Of a stretch of DNA of 7,421 nucleotides, positions 1-7,421 are shown one piece after another. The stretch is from Treponema sp. GTDB lineage: Bacteria; Spirochaetota; Spirochaetia; Treponematales; Breznakiellaceae. The notes below the pieces were generated by a model. That model saw nothing but the letters and a program-made list of their open reading frames with translations. It did not search any database and was not told the origin of the DNA. Position numbers and translations under genes: made by a program. Where the stretch lies: assembly GCA_031283505.1 (NCBI GenBank), contig JAITBO010000266.1:1-7421 (forward strand), written 5' to 3'. How positions within the stretch are numbered: the stretch's first letter is position 1; the number at the start of each line of letters is the position of its first letter.

Positions 1-20
1 GGGTCAAAGTCTTTAGACAA

Positions 21-40
21 TGCCGTGTTTTGGCACGGCA
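21..40. repeat. Perfect 7-bp inverted repeat (hairpin)
   Basis: TGCCGTG (21-27) and CACGGCA (34-40) pair perfectly around a 6-base loop. A T-rich stretch follows at 47-53, but only after six unpaired bases that include GGGG, so this is not a standard intrinsic terminator. It could still be a weak transcript end for a gene upstream of the window. Confidence 0.35.
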
Positions 41-53
41 ACGGGGTGTTTTT

Positions 54-90
54 GCCGGTATAGAGGGAAAGGGGCAAACCTACCGGTTTG
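54..90. repeat. Two overlapping, mutually exclusive hairpins
   Basis: CAAACC (75-80) pairs with GGTTTG (85-90) around a TACC loop. Alternatively CCGGTA (55-60) pairs with TACCGG (81-86). The two stems share bases, so only one can form at a time. Function is unknown. The motif GCCGG recurs at 54, 185, 194 and 246, so some pairing is expected by chance. Confidence 0.25.
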
Positions 91-142
91 TCTCCGTAAA
101 AAAGCGGGATTCTAGCTGCCAGATACCTAACACGCTTTTTAA

Positions 143-158
143 GGGGGGGGGGGGGGGG
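143..158 (+). repeat. Poly-G tract, 16 G
   Basis: Sixteen consecutive G lie between AA and TAAACG. Homopolymer runs this long are prone to slipped-strand changes in length, and in Treponema pallidum variable poly-G tracts are known to switch promoters or reading frames. Here the run is about 170 bases upstream of the best gap promoter candidate, so a direct effect on gap transcription is less likely than an effect on a reading frame or transcript crossing it. The count may also carry sequencing error. Confidence 0.9.
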
Positions 159-260
159 TAAACGTAAAAACGCCGTCCGCGGCGGCCGGTTGTGCCGGAA
201 GCATGGAACTATGGTAGTATTTTCGGATACTTTGCGCAAGTACTTGCCGGGGGTTCATGT

Positions 261-286
261 GAAAGCCCACGGTACCGGCGGCTTTC
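261..286. repeat. 7-bp inverted repeat with a palindromic loop
   Basis: GAAAGCC (261-267) and GGCTTTC (280-286) pair perfectly around a 12-base loop that itself contains the palindrome CGGTACCG (270-277). No T run follows, so it is not a terminator. It could be a protein-binding site or an RNA hairpin. Nothing else in bases 160-320 is recognisable. Confidence 0.3.
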
Positions 287-325
287 CTGAAAAACGCCAT
301 AACGCGGTTTGCTCTGTTTCCCTCA

Positions 326-1488
<1,163 letters not shown>

Positions 1489-1510
1489 GCGGCTGTTTTT
1501 AAGAAAAAAC

Positions 1511-1542
1511 AGGCTCCGTCCCACAGGGCCGGGGCCTTTTTT
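1511..1542 (+). terminator. Intrinsic terminator of gap
   Basis: AGGCTCCG (1511-1518) pairs with CGGGGCCT (1530-1537) with one G-U pair. An inner CCC/GGG stem (1520-1522 with 1526-1528) closes on ACA. The run of six T (1537-1542) follows directly. It starts 22 bases after the gap stop codon. This separates gap from pgk as a transcription unit. Confidence 0.88.
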
Positions 1543-1571
1543 ATGGAACTGACAATGAAAGGAAGCGGTAA

Positions 1572-1682
1572 CCACAGGGGGCGCGGAGCTTGCGTAGAGG
1601 ACACAGAGAAAGAAGCGGGGGGGATTATCCTATTTTTGCCTTCTTTGTCCTGCGTACTCCGCGTTTTTTTTGTGTCCCCGTG
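1572..1682. repeat. Imperfect palindromic repeat between gap and pgk
   Basis: The two arms are partly complementary: CGCGGAG (1582-1588) with CTCCGCG (1657-1663), and GGACA...AAAGAAG (1599-1615) with CTTCTTTGTCC (1640-1650). The outer ends CACAGGGG and CCCCGTG also match approximately. The centre holds a G7 run (1617-1623). The ACCACAGG...GGACACAGAG wording resembles dispersed palindromic repeats I recall from intergenic regions of several bacteria, but copy number cannot be tested here. The right stem is followed by T8 (1664-1671), so it could also act as a second terminator. No gene is visible in bases 1489-1726. Confidence 0.55.
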
Positions 1683-1714
1683 AGTACGTTTTCCCCGGTT
1701 AAAAATTTTAATTT

Positions 1715-1719
1715 GGAGG
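1715..1719 (+). promoter_or_regulatory. Shine-Dalgarno sequence of pgk
   Basis: GGAGG lies seven bases before ATG 1727 and fixes the start. An earlier ATG at 1722 is out of frame and too close. The A/T-rich stretch at 1699-1714 contains a TTTAAT hexamer (1707-1712), but it is too near the ribosome binding site to be the promoter, so I cannot place the pgk promoter with confidence. Confidence 0.85.
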
Positions 1720-1726
1720 CAATGAT

Positions 1727-2989
1727 ATGATAAAAACCGTAAAAGACGTGGATCTAAAAGGCAAGCGGGTGATCATGCGGGTGGACTTTAATGTGCCCAT
1801 GAAAGACGGGGTGGTACAGGACGATACCCGCGTCACCGCGGCTATCCCCACCATTAAGTACATCCTGGATCAAGGGGTTAAGACCCTGACGTTGATGTCG
1901 CACCTGGGGGACCCTTCCAAGGACGCTAAAAAGGCCAAAGAAAAGGCTGAAAAAGACGGCAAGACCTTTGATGAGGCCGCTTATATTAAGGGTAAGCACA
2001 GGATAGCTCCGGTGGCTGCTTATTTGGAAAAGAAGTTGGGTAAAACGGTTGTTTTTGCCGGTGAAGATTCGGACTATGGTAAGAAGGCTTTCATCGACGG
2101 ACAGCCTGCCGGTACGGTGATCATGCTGGAAAATATCCGGTTCCACAAGGAAGAAACCTCAAAGGAAGCGGCGGATCGGGATACGCTGGCCAAGGAGCTG
2201 GCATCCTACGGGGATATTTTTGTGAACGATGCTTTTGGAACCGCCCACCGGGATCACGCTTCCACCGCGTCCATTGCCAAGTTCGCCCCGGTTTCGGTGG
2301 CGGGTTTCCTCATGGAAAAGGAAGTGAACTACCTGGAGCCCATTGTTACCAGCCCCCGGAAACCGCTGGCGGCCATCATCGGCGGCGCCAAAGTTTCCTC
2401 CAAGATTGCGGTTCTGGAAAGCCTTTTGAAGAACGCCTCCGCCCTGGTAATTGGCGGCGGCATGGCTTACACCTTTCTTAAAGCCCAGGGCCATAAGGTG
2501 GGCAAATCCTTGATTGAGGATGATCAACTGGATACTGCCAGGAAGATCCTGGAAACCGCACGGAAAACCGGCGCCGACATTGTCCTGCCGGTGGATCATC
2601 TGGCGGCCGAAACCTTTGACGCCGCTGCCAAGCCGGTGCTCGTGGACGGCGTAGATCTTCCGGACAATCTCATGGGCCTGGACGTTGGCCCTAAGACGAT
2701 CGTTAAATACAAGGACGTGCTTGCCAAGGCCAAAACCATAGTCTGGAACGGCCCGGTCGGGGTCTTTGAGTTTGACGCCTTTGCCAAAGGCACCGAAGCG
2801 GTTGCTAAGCTGGTAGCGGAAGCCACCGGCAGGGGCGCTATCACCGTAGTAGGGGGCGGTGATTCCGTGGCGGCGGTAAACAAGTTCGGCCTGGCCGATA
2901 AAATGAGCCACGTTTCCACCGGAGGCGGCGCCTCATTAGAATTACTGGAAGGCAAGAAGCTTCCCGGCATCGAGGTATGCAGGGGCTAA
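1727..2989 (+). CDS. pgk: Phosphoglycerate kinase
   Basis: A 420-residue cytoplasmic enzyme that transfers phosphate from 1,3-bisphosphoglycerate to ADP, giving ATP and 3-phosphoglycerate. Visible family motifs: VDFNVP (Asp20, Asn22), Arg35, SHLG (His59), ENIRFH (Arg138), NDAFGTAHR (Arg175), GGAKVSSKI (Lys222, Lys226), WNGPVGVFE (340-348), and the nucleotide-binding GGGDS (376-380). Two oddities stand out. The usual HLGRP is HLGDP here, so the Arg that contacts 3-phosphoglycerate is Asp62. After it comes a lysine-rich stretch about 19 residues longer than in E. coli PGK, ending in GKHR (89-92). All other key residues are kept and the length is within the family range, so it is expected to be active. 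tpiA starts 30 bases downstream with no terminator between them, suggesting one operon. Confidence 0.98.
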   Translation: MIKTVKDVDLKGKRVIMRVDFNVPMKDGVVQDDTRVTAAIPTIKYILDQGVKTLTLMSHLGDPSKDAKKAKEKAEKDGKTFDEAAYIKGKHRIAPVAAYLEKKLGKTVVFAGEDSDYGKKAFIDGQPAGTVIMLENIRFHKEETSKEAADRDTLAKELASYGDIFVNDAFGTAHRDHASTASIAKFAPVSVAGFLMEKEVNYLEPIVTSPRKPLAAIIGGAKVSSKIAVLESLLKNASALVIGGGMAYTFLKAQGHKVGKSLIEDDQLDTARKILETARKTGADIVLPVDHLAAETFDAAAKPVLVDGVDLPDNLMGLDVGPKTIVKYKDVLAKAKTIVWNGPVGVFEFDAFAKGTEAVAKLVAEATGRGAITVVGGGDSVAAVNKFGLADKMSHVSTGGGASLELLEGKKLPGIEVCRG

Positions 2990-3006
2990 TGAAGGAATCA
3001 GCATAT

Positions 3007-3012
3007 AAGGAG
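3007..3012 (+). promoter_or_regulatory. Shine-Dalgarno sequence that decides the tpiA start
   Basis: AAGGAG ends one base before ATG 3014 and seven bases before ATG 3020. Only the second spacing is workable, so ATG 3020 is the likely start. Confidence 0.8.
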
Positions 3013-3019
3013 TATGATT

Positions 3020-3772
3020 ATGAGCAGAAGTTATTACATTGCGGGAAATTGGAAGATGCACAAGACCAGAGCGGAGGCGGCGGAGCTTGCCAAGGCTTTA
3101 ACGGCGCAGCTTAAGGATGGCAAACACAAGTATTTGGTGGCCCCGGCATTTACCAGCCTTGAAACCGTGGCAGCTATTGTGAAGGGTACCAATATCCGTT
3201 TAGGGGCTCAGAACATGGCGGCGGAAGAACAGGGCGCCCATACCGGGGAAGTCTCGGTGTTGCAGCTTAAGGACCTGGGGGTTGAGACGGTGATCCTGGG
3301 GCATAGCGAAAGGCGGCATAACTACAAGGAAGATGACGCCCTGATAAACAAGAAAGTAAAGCTGGCCCTGCAGCATGGCCTTGAGGTGATCCTCTGCGTG
3401 GGGGAACTCCTTTCGGAACGGGAAGCCGGCAAGGCGGAGGCCGTGTGTGAGACCCAGACCGTCAAGGGGCTTGAGGGCGTGGCCGCAAAGGATCTTTCCA
3501 ATATCGTTATCGCCTATGAACCTGTGTGGGCTATCGGGACCGGCAAGACCGCCACTCCGGAGGACGCCGACGCTATCCATGCGTATATCCGGAAGATAGT
3601 GGGGAAACTCTACGGGGAAGCGGAAGCCCGGAAGATCCTTATCCAATACGGAGGATCAGTTAAGGCTGATAACGCCGTCCAGCTTATGGCAAAGGAAAAC
3701 ATCGACGGCGCATTAGTGGGAGGAGCCTCCCTCAAGGCGGACAGCTTCGTACCCATAGCAAAATTCAGCTGA
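3020..3772 (+). CDS. tpiA: Triose-phosphate isomerase
   Basis: A 250-residue TIM-barrel enzyme, the usual family length, interconverting dihydroxyacetone phosphate and glyceraldehyde 3-phosphate in the cytoplasm. The active site is complete: Asn10 and Lys12 in GNWKMHK, electrophile His95 in ILGHSERR, catalytic base Glu167 in AYEPVWAIGTG with the flexible phosphate-gripping loop (about 172-178), then YGGSV (210-214) and VGGASL (233-238). It follows pgk in the order seen in other spirochaetes as I recall, and the two genes probably share a transcript. The stop codon is 20 bases from the start of the next gene, with no room for a terminator, so read-through into the kinase gene is possible. The last coding bases would also hold any -35 element of that gene. 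Confidence 0.98.
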   Translation: MSRSYYIAGNWKMHKTRAEAAELAKALTAQLKDGKHKYLVAPAFTSLETVAAIVKGTNIRLGAQNMAAEEQGAHTGEVSVLQLKDLGVETVILGHSERRHNYKEDDALINKKVKLALQHGLEVILCVGELLSEREAGKAEAVCETQTVKGLEGVAAKDLSNIVIAYEPVWAIGTGKTATPEDADAIHAYIRKIVGKLYGEAEARKILIQYGGSVKADNAVQLMAKENIDGALVGGASLKADSFVPIAKFS

Positions 3773-3775
3773 ACC

Positions 3776-3784
3776 TGTTATAAT
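3776..3784 (+). promoter_or_regulatory. Perfect extended -10 element just before the kinase gene
   Basis: TGTTATAAT combines the TGn extension with a consensus TATAAT (3779-3784). No strong -35 lies 16-18 bases upstream; the best is TAGCAA (3756-3761, three of six), which an extended -10 can tolerate. Transcription would start about base 3790-3792, at or one to three bases before ATG 3793, giving a leaderless mRNA. A chance match in an A/T-rich gap is possible. Confidence 0.45.
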
Positions 3785-3792
3785 ACAGCGTT

Positions 3793-6700
3793 ATGATTCG
3801 ACTAAAAAGGTTGAAAAAACTATTATATAGAAATACTGCGATCCTTCTCTTTTCTATAGCAGCCTTTTTAGTTTTGATCGTTTCAATTTACACAAGTATT
3901 CTGATTAATTCCCTCTCATCGTATCTGCGGGAAACCATAGAGGAACGGCTTAAGGCTACCAGCCGGGAAGCTTCCAAGTTAATCAGCCCGGAAGAATTGG
4001 CGGAACTTGCCGTTCCCGGGGATATGGAAAAACCCCTCTATGCCGAAGTCAAGCGGCGGCTTATCCGGTATGCGAACGAAGCCGATGTACTTTTTGTCTA
4101 TTTTTACCGGATAACTGAGGATAATCTGATACAGGCAATTGTGGACAATGGCGAGACCGAAGATGCCTATTCCCTAGAGACCGAACTCATGGAGATAGAA
4201 CCCATGGTTTGGCAGGCCTATAACGAGCGCATTGCGGTTACCACGCCATTGGGGAATTATTCTCCCGGTTTTAATGCGCTTCTTTCGGCATTTGCCCCCA
4301 TAATTGACCGGGACGGAAATGCGGTTGGTCTTGTGGGAGTGGATATCCCCGATGAGCGGCTTTTAAGCACCTGGATTCACAGTATAACCCTCTCTGTCTT
4401 ACTCCTGGTTTCCCTGGCGTTTCTTATCATTGCCGGATTTGTAAGCTTTTCTGTCTATAAAAAAAAGGAAAACGATCTTGCCAAACAGTTCAGGCAGCAG
4501 GCGCTTATGGCGGACTTGGCGCAGCATTTTATCTCAACCAAGGAGGATGCTTCCGCATTCATAAACGAAGCCCTCCGGATTACCGGCGAATTTTTGGGTG
4601 TTACCAGGATGCTGGTTGGGATTACCGAAATCGATTCGGCCGTAAACCACGCGGCCTATGTCTGGTGCGACGCCGATGAAATTGTCACCGTTTCCGACAC
4701 CGCGGATCTCAACGATATTATAAACAGTTTTCCCCGGTGGCAGCCTGTGGACGGATCGGTTCCCATGATCTGCTGCAACAGTATTCATGAGGATCCCCTT
4801 TTCGAGGTCATGGAAAAAGTGAAGGTTAAATCCTTTATCATGGTTCCTCTCTATGTGGACGGTACATACTGGGCGGTGATGAGCGCTGAAGAGTGCCTAA
4901 AGGAGCGGGTTTGGAGCGAAAGTGATAAGCAGTTGGTCCACACTGTTTGCAGTGTTATTGCCGGGTCTGTCGGCCGGGACCGCCGGGAGCGGGAACGGGA
5001 TACCGCCTTGGATCAGGCTGAACGGGACAGCAAGGCCAAGAGCGACTTTCTGGCAAACATGAGCCACGAGATCCGTACCCCCATGAACGCCATCATCGGC
5101 ATGTCGGAACTGCTTCTCCGCAAAGAACTGCCGCAGGATGCCTACCGGGACGCTGAAAGCATTAAACAGGCCGGTTCCAGTCTCCTTTCCATCATAAATG
5201 ATATTCTTGATTTTTCAAAAATCGAGTCCCGTAAAATGGACATTATCGAAACCGACTATATGTTCGGTTCCCTTATCAATGACTGCGTAAATATTACCGG
5301 GAGCCGTATCGGTGAAAAACATCTTGAGCTCATTGTCGATATTGATCCTTCTCTCCCCTGCGCCCTTTCGGGGGATATGGTCCGGCTCAGGCAGATATGC
5401 CTCAACCTCCTTTCCAACGCGGTCAAATATACCCGAAAGGGAACCATTACCTTTCGGGTAAGGGGTGAGGCCCGCAATGACGGGATTTTGCTCTTTTTCA
5501 CCATCATCGACACCGGCATAGGCATCAAGAGTGAAGATATACCTAAGCTCTTTGAGAATTTCAACCAGATGGATACCCACAGAAACCGGAATGTCGAGGG
5601 AACGGGCCTGGGCCTTGCCATTACCCGCAACCTTTGCCGGCTCATGGGCGGAGACGTTACGGTGGAAAGCGAATACGGCAGGGGAAGCGCCTTTACCGCC
5701 TGTATTCCCCAGCGGGTCGTTGATTCCCGGTCCCTGGGTTCCGTAGAAACAAAACCGCTCCTCCGGGAAGGTAAAAAACAGGCGGACGTTAAATTCACCG
5801 CCCCCGGTGTCCGTGTCCTCGCGGTGGACGACATTGAAACAAACCTGACCGTACTTTCGGGACTCCTCGCCCCCTACCGGATGCGGCTTACCCTCTGTAC
5901 ATCGGGAGAGGAGGCGGTCGAGCTGGTAAAAAACGGGTCCTTTGATTTTGTACTGATGGATCACATGATGCCCGGCATGGACGGTGTTGAAGCTACGGCG
6001 CGTATCCGCGCGTGGGAAGAATCCCCGCGGGCGGAAAACCCTGTCCCAAATTTCGGCGAAGACGGAACGCAAAAGAATCCGCGCAGGGGCATTCCGATTA
6101 TCGCCCTGACGGCAAACGCCGTTTCCGGTATGCGGGAAATGTTCCTGGAACAGGGATTTGACGACTTTCTCTCAAAGCCCATTGAGATCGTTAAACTGGA
6201 TGAACTCATCGCCGCATGGACGCCCGCCGAAAAGAAGTTCCCGGTAGAGAAGGAAAACGGGGAACAGAGAACCGCCGACAGGGAAAGCGAAGCCCAACCC
6301 GGCATTCCCGGCGTGGACACAGTAAAAGGCATTGCCATGACCGGCGGCACGGAAGCGGGATACCGAAAGGTGCTGGCGCAGTTTTACAAAGACGCTGTTG
6401 CGCGGCTGCCGCTGTTCAAAGATTTTCTTGGTGAAATTAATCCCGCCGGGAATGACAAGTTTTCCGAAGGAAAACCTGATCGGAAAGATTCCGCAGGGAA
6501 TATTTCCGCCTTTACCGCCCAGGCCCACGCCATAAAAAGCGCCGCCGCAACCATAGGCGCGGCGGAAGTATCGGCGGAGGCGGCGGCCCTGGAAGCCGCG
6601 GGAAAAGGCGCGTTGGCAGGCAACGCAACGGACATAGCGGCCATAAAGGAAGAACTGCCGCAGTTTTACAAAGACCTCGCACAACTCGTCGAAGGGATAG

Positions 6701-6960
6701 GTGCCGTTTTGGAAGAAAAACGCGGGCCGCAAGAACCTTCCCCGTACCCCGCTCTTCAATCTTCGCTCTCCGCTCTGAAATCCGCGCTAGAGGCAAAAAA
6801 CATGAAGGAGATTGACAAGCTGTTTGAGGAGATAGAACAACTGCCTTTGGACGCGGAAGCGCGGGAGCAGATAGATGCCGTTTCAGACAAGGTGCTGATG
6901 GGGGAGTACGCAGCGGCGGCTGAGGCTATTAACATAATAATTGACACAAAGAGAAATTGA
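3793..6960 (+). CDS. Membrane-bound hybrid sensor histidine kinase (Cache-like, GAF, HisKA, HATPase, REC, Hpt)
   Basis: A 1055-residue inner-membrane sensor. Domain order: basic N-terminus, TM1 (about 15-38), an extracytoplasmic sensor (about 39-196) ending in a Cache-like strand pair around DRDGNAVG (172-179), TM2 (198-221), a GAF-like domain (about 238-393), a charged signalling helix (393-418), HisKA with His425 in SHEIRTP, and HATPase_c with N box (Asn538, Asn542), DTGIG (573-577) and GTGLGL (603-608). Then a receiver with Asp679/Asp680, phosphoacceptor Asp723, Thr773 and Lys795, an Hpt domain with His912 in AHAIKSA, and an acidic helical tail (about 985-1055). All phosphotransfer residues are present, so a full internal phosphorelay is expected. 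The receiver and Hpt each carry a polar insertion. The ligand cannot be deduced. No Shine-Dalgarno sequence precedes the start, and no alternative in-frame ATG lies nearby. The next gene begins three bases after the stop. Confidence 0.95.
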   Translation: MIRLKRLKKLLYRNTAILLFSIAAFLVLIVSIYTSILINSLSSYLRETIEERLKATSREASKLISPEELAELAVPGDMEKPLYAEVKRRLIRYANEADVLFVYFYRITEDNLIQAIVDNGETEDAYSLETELMEIEPMVWQAYNERIAVTTPLGNYSPGFNALLSAFAPIIDRDGNAVGLVGVDIPDERLLSTWIHSITLSVLLLVSLAFLIIAGFVSFSVYKKKENDLAKQFRQQALMADLAQHFISTKEDASAFINEALRITGEFLGVTRMLVGITEIDSAVNHAAYVWCDADEIVTVSDTADLNDIINSFPRWQPVDGSVPMICCNSIHEDPLFEVMEKVKVKSFIMVPLYVDGTYWAVMSAEECLKERVWSESDKQLVHTVCSVIAGSVGRDRRERERDTALDQAERDSKAKSDFLANMSHEIRTPMNAIIGMSELLLRKELPQDAYRDAESIKQAGSSLLSIINDILDFSKIESRKMDIIETDYMFGSLINDCVNITGSRIGEKHLELIVDIDPSLPCALSGDMVRLRQICLNLLSNAVKYTRKGTITFRVRGEARNDGILLFFTIIDTGIGIKSEDIPKLFENFNQMDTHRNRNVEGTGLGLAITRNLCRLMGGDVTVESEYGRGSAFTACIPQRVVDSRSLGSVETKPLLREGKKQADVKFTAPGVRVLAVDDIETNLTVLSGLLAPYRMRLTLCTSGEEAVELVKNGSFDFVLMDHMMPGMDGVEATARIRAWEESPRAENPVPNFGEDGTQKNPRRGIPIIALTANAVSGMREMFLEQGFDDFLSKPIEIVKLDELIAAWTPAEKKFPVEKENGEQRTADRESEAQPGIPGVDTVKGIAMTGGTEAGYRKVLAQFYKDAVARLPLFKDFLGEINPAGNDKFSEGKPDRKDSAGNISAFTAQAHAIKSAAATIGAAEVSAEAAALEAAGKGALAGNATDIAAIKEELPQFYKDLAQLVEGIGAVLEEKRGPQEPSPYPALQSSLSALKSALEAKNMKEIDKLFEEIEQLPLDAEAREQIDAVSDKVLMGEYAAAAEAINIIIDTKRN

Positions 6961-6963
6961 ATC

Positions 6964-7421
6964 ATGGAAAAGAATTACGGCAAGATTGTTTTGGTTGACG
7001 ACAATCCTTCAAACCTGAGAGCGGGAAAAAATGTGCTGTCGGAAAAATACGAGGTCTATACCGCCCCTTCGGCGGCAAAGATGTTCGAGCTTCTGGAGGA
7101 CATTGAACCTGCCCTCATCCTTCTGGACATCGATATGCCGGAGATGAACGGCTATGAGGCGATCAAAATCCTCAAGTCAAAAGATGAAACCAGGCATATT
7201 CCGGTGATCTTCCTCACCGCAAAAACCGATACGGAAAATGAACTTGAGGGCCTGGACTTGGGAGCCATCGACTATATTACCAAACCCTTTATGCCGCCCC
7301 TGCTTCTCAAGCGTATCGAGGTGCCTCTTTTGGTGGAGACCCAGACAAAAACCCTGGAAGCCCAGCAAAGGGAATTAAAAAATTTTAACGACCATCTGCA
7401 CAAGATGGTGGATGAGAAAAC
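6964..7421 (+). CDS. Response regulator, N-terminal part (REC; probable HD-GYP partner outside window)
   Basis: The gene runs off the window; 152 complete codons are visible. The receiver domain (about 7-120) has the acidic pair Asp12/Asp13, phosphoacceptor Asp55 in LLDIDMPEMNG, Thr85 and Lys107-Pro108 in YITKPF. A predicted coiled coil follows (about 122-153), with QQRELKNFNDHLHKMVDEK wording. That REC plus helix pattern is typical, as I recall, of RpfG-like proteins whose next domain is an HD-GYP cyclic-di-GMP phosphodiesterase, but no HD-GYP residue is visible, so the output is inferred. The start is three bases after the kinase stop, with only a weak AAAGAGA (6948-6954) upstream, suggesting translational coupling. 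It is the natural phosphate acceptor from the kinase Hpt His912. Confidence 0.9.
   Translation, partial: MEKNYGKIVLVDDNPSNLRAGKNVLSEKYEVYTAPSAAKMFELLEDIEPALILLDIDMPEMNGYEAIKILKSKDETRHIPVIFLTAKTDTENELEGLDLGAIDYITKPFMPPLLLKRIEVPLLVETQTKTLEAQQRELKNFNDHLHKMVDEK

Noticed and set aside
1..63. Short open frame from base 1 ending with TAG at 61-63
   Set aside because: Only 20 codons, with no recognisable residues; it competes with the longer frame from base 3.
160..320. Structured RNA gene (SRP RNA, RNase P RNA or tmRNA) in the upstream gap
   Set aside because: None of their conserved core sequences could be found; only short local hairpins are present.
1493..1512. A/T-rich hairpin right after the gap stop as a separate terminator
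   Set aside because: CTGTTTTT/AAAAACAG pairs, but it has no G+C-rich stem or following T run; the stem at 1511-1537 is the real terminator.
2159..2911. 250-codon open frame on the - strand opposite pgk
   Set aside because: It lies wholly antisense to a certain PGK gene and reads as a G+C-driven shadow.
3014..3019. ATG 3014 as the tpiA start
   Set aside because: It is one base from the Shine-Dalgarno sequence; ATG 3020 has the proper seven-base spacing.
5215..6072. 285-codon open frame on the - strand opposite the kinase
   Set aside because: The + strand shows intact HATPase and receiver motifs throughout; the antisense product resembles nothing.

Overview
The window reads as a piece of a spirochaete chromosome, most likely a Treponema relative. 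This is an inference from the style of the proteins (a GAPDH of the kinetoplastid-like type, a PGK with a lysine-rich insertion after its HLG motif, a large hybrid kinase followed by a stand-alone receiver protein), from moderate G+C, and from a long poly-G tract. No rRNA, tRNA, CRISPR array, transposase or integrase was seen.

All supported genes lie on the + strand. Bases 1-417 hold no confident gene. They contain a run of 16 G (143-158) lying where two open reading frames in different phases meet, several small hairpins, a plausible promoter (326-352), and a hairpin (365-403) in the presumed 5' leader of gap. The gap gene (430-1488) encodes glyceraldehyde-3-phosphate dehydrogenase and ends in a clear intrinsic terminator (1511-1542). 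The next 180 bases hold an imperfect palindromic repeat (1572-1682) that ends beside a T8 run. Then come pgk (1727-2989) and tpiA (3020-3772), separated by 30 bases and probably cotranscribed. Together the three enzymes cover triose-phosphate interconversion and the first ATP-yielding steps of lower glycolysis.

Only 20 bases after tpiA begins a 1055-residue membrane hybrid histidine kinase (3793-6960) with the order TM, Cache-like sensor, TM, GAF, HisKA, HATPase, receiver, Hpt and a helical tail. It has no Shine-Dalgarno sequence, but a perfect extended -10 element (TGTTATAAT, 3776-3784) sits just before its ATG, so it may be made from a leaderless mRNA. Three bases after its stop, a response regulator starts (6964) and runs off the window. 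Its receiver domain is complete, and its style suggests a REC-HD-GYP protein, though the HD-GYP part is outside the window. The kinase and regulator can be read as one four-step phosphorelay: His425, Asp723, Hpt His912, then Asp55 of the regulator.

The core enzymes are ordinary. The points most worth a second look are the poly-G tract and the reading frames around it, the replaced substrate-binding Arg and the insertion in PGK, the possible leaderless kinase promoter, and the direct joining of a glycolytic gene pair to a signalling pair. I do not see a clearly new defence or mobile system.
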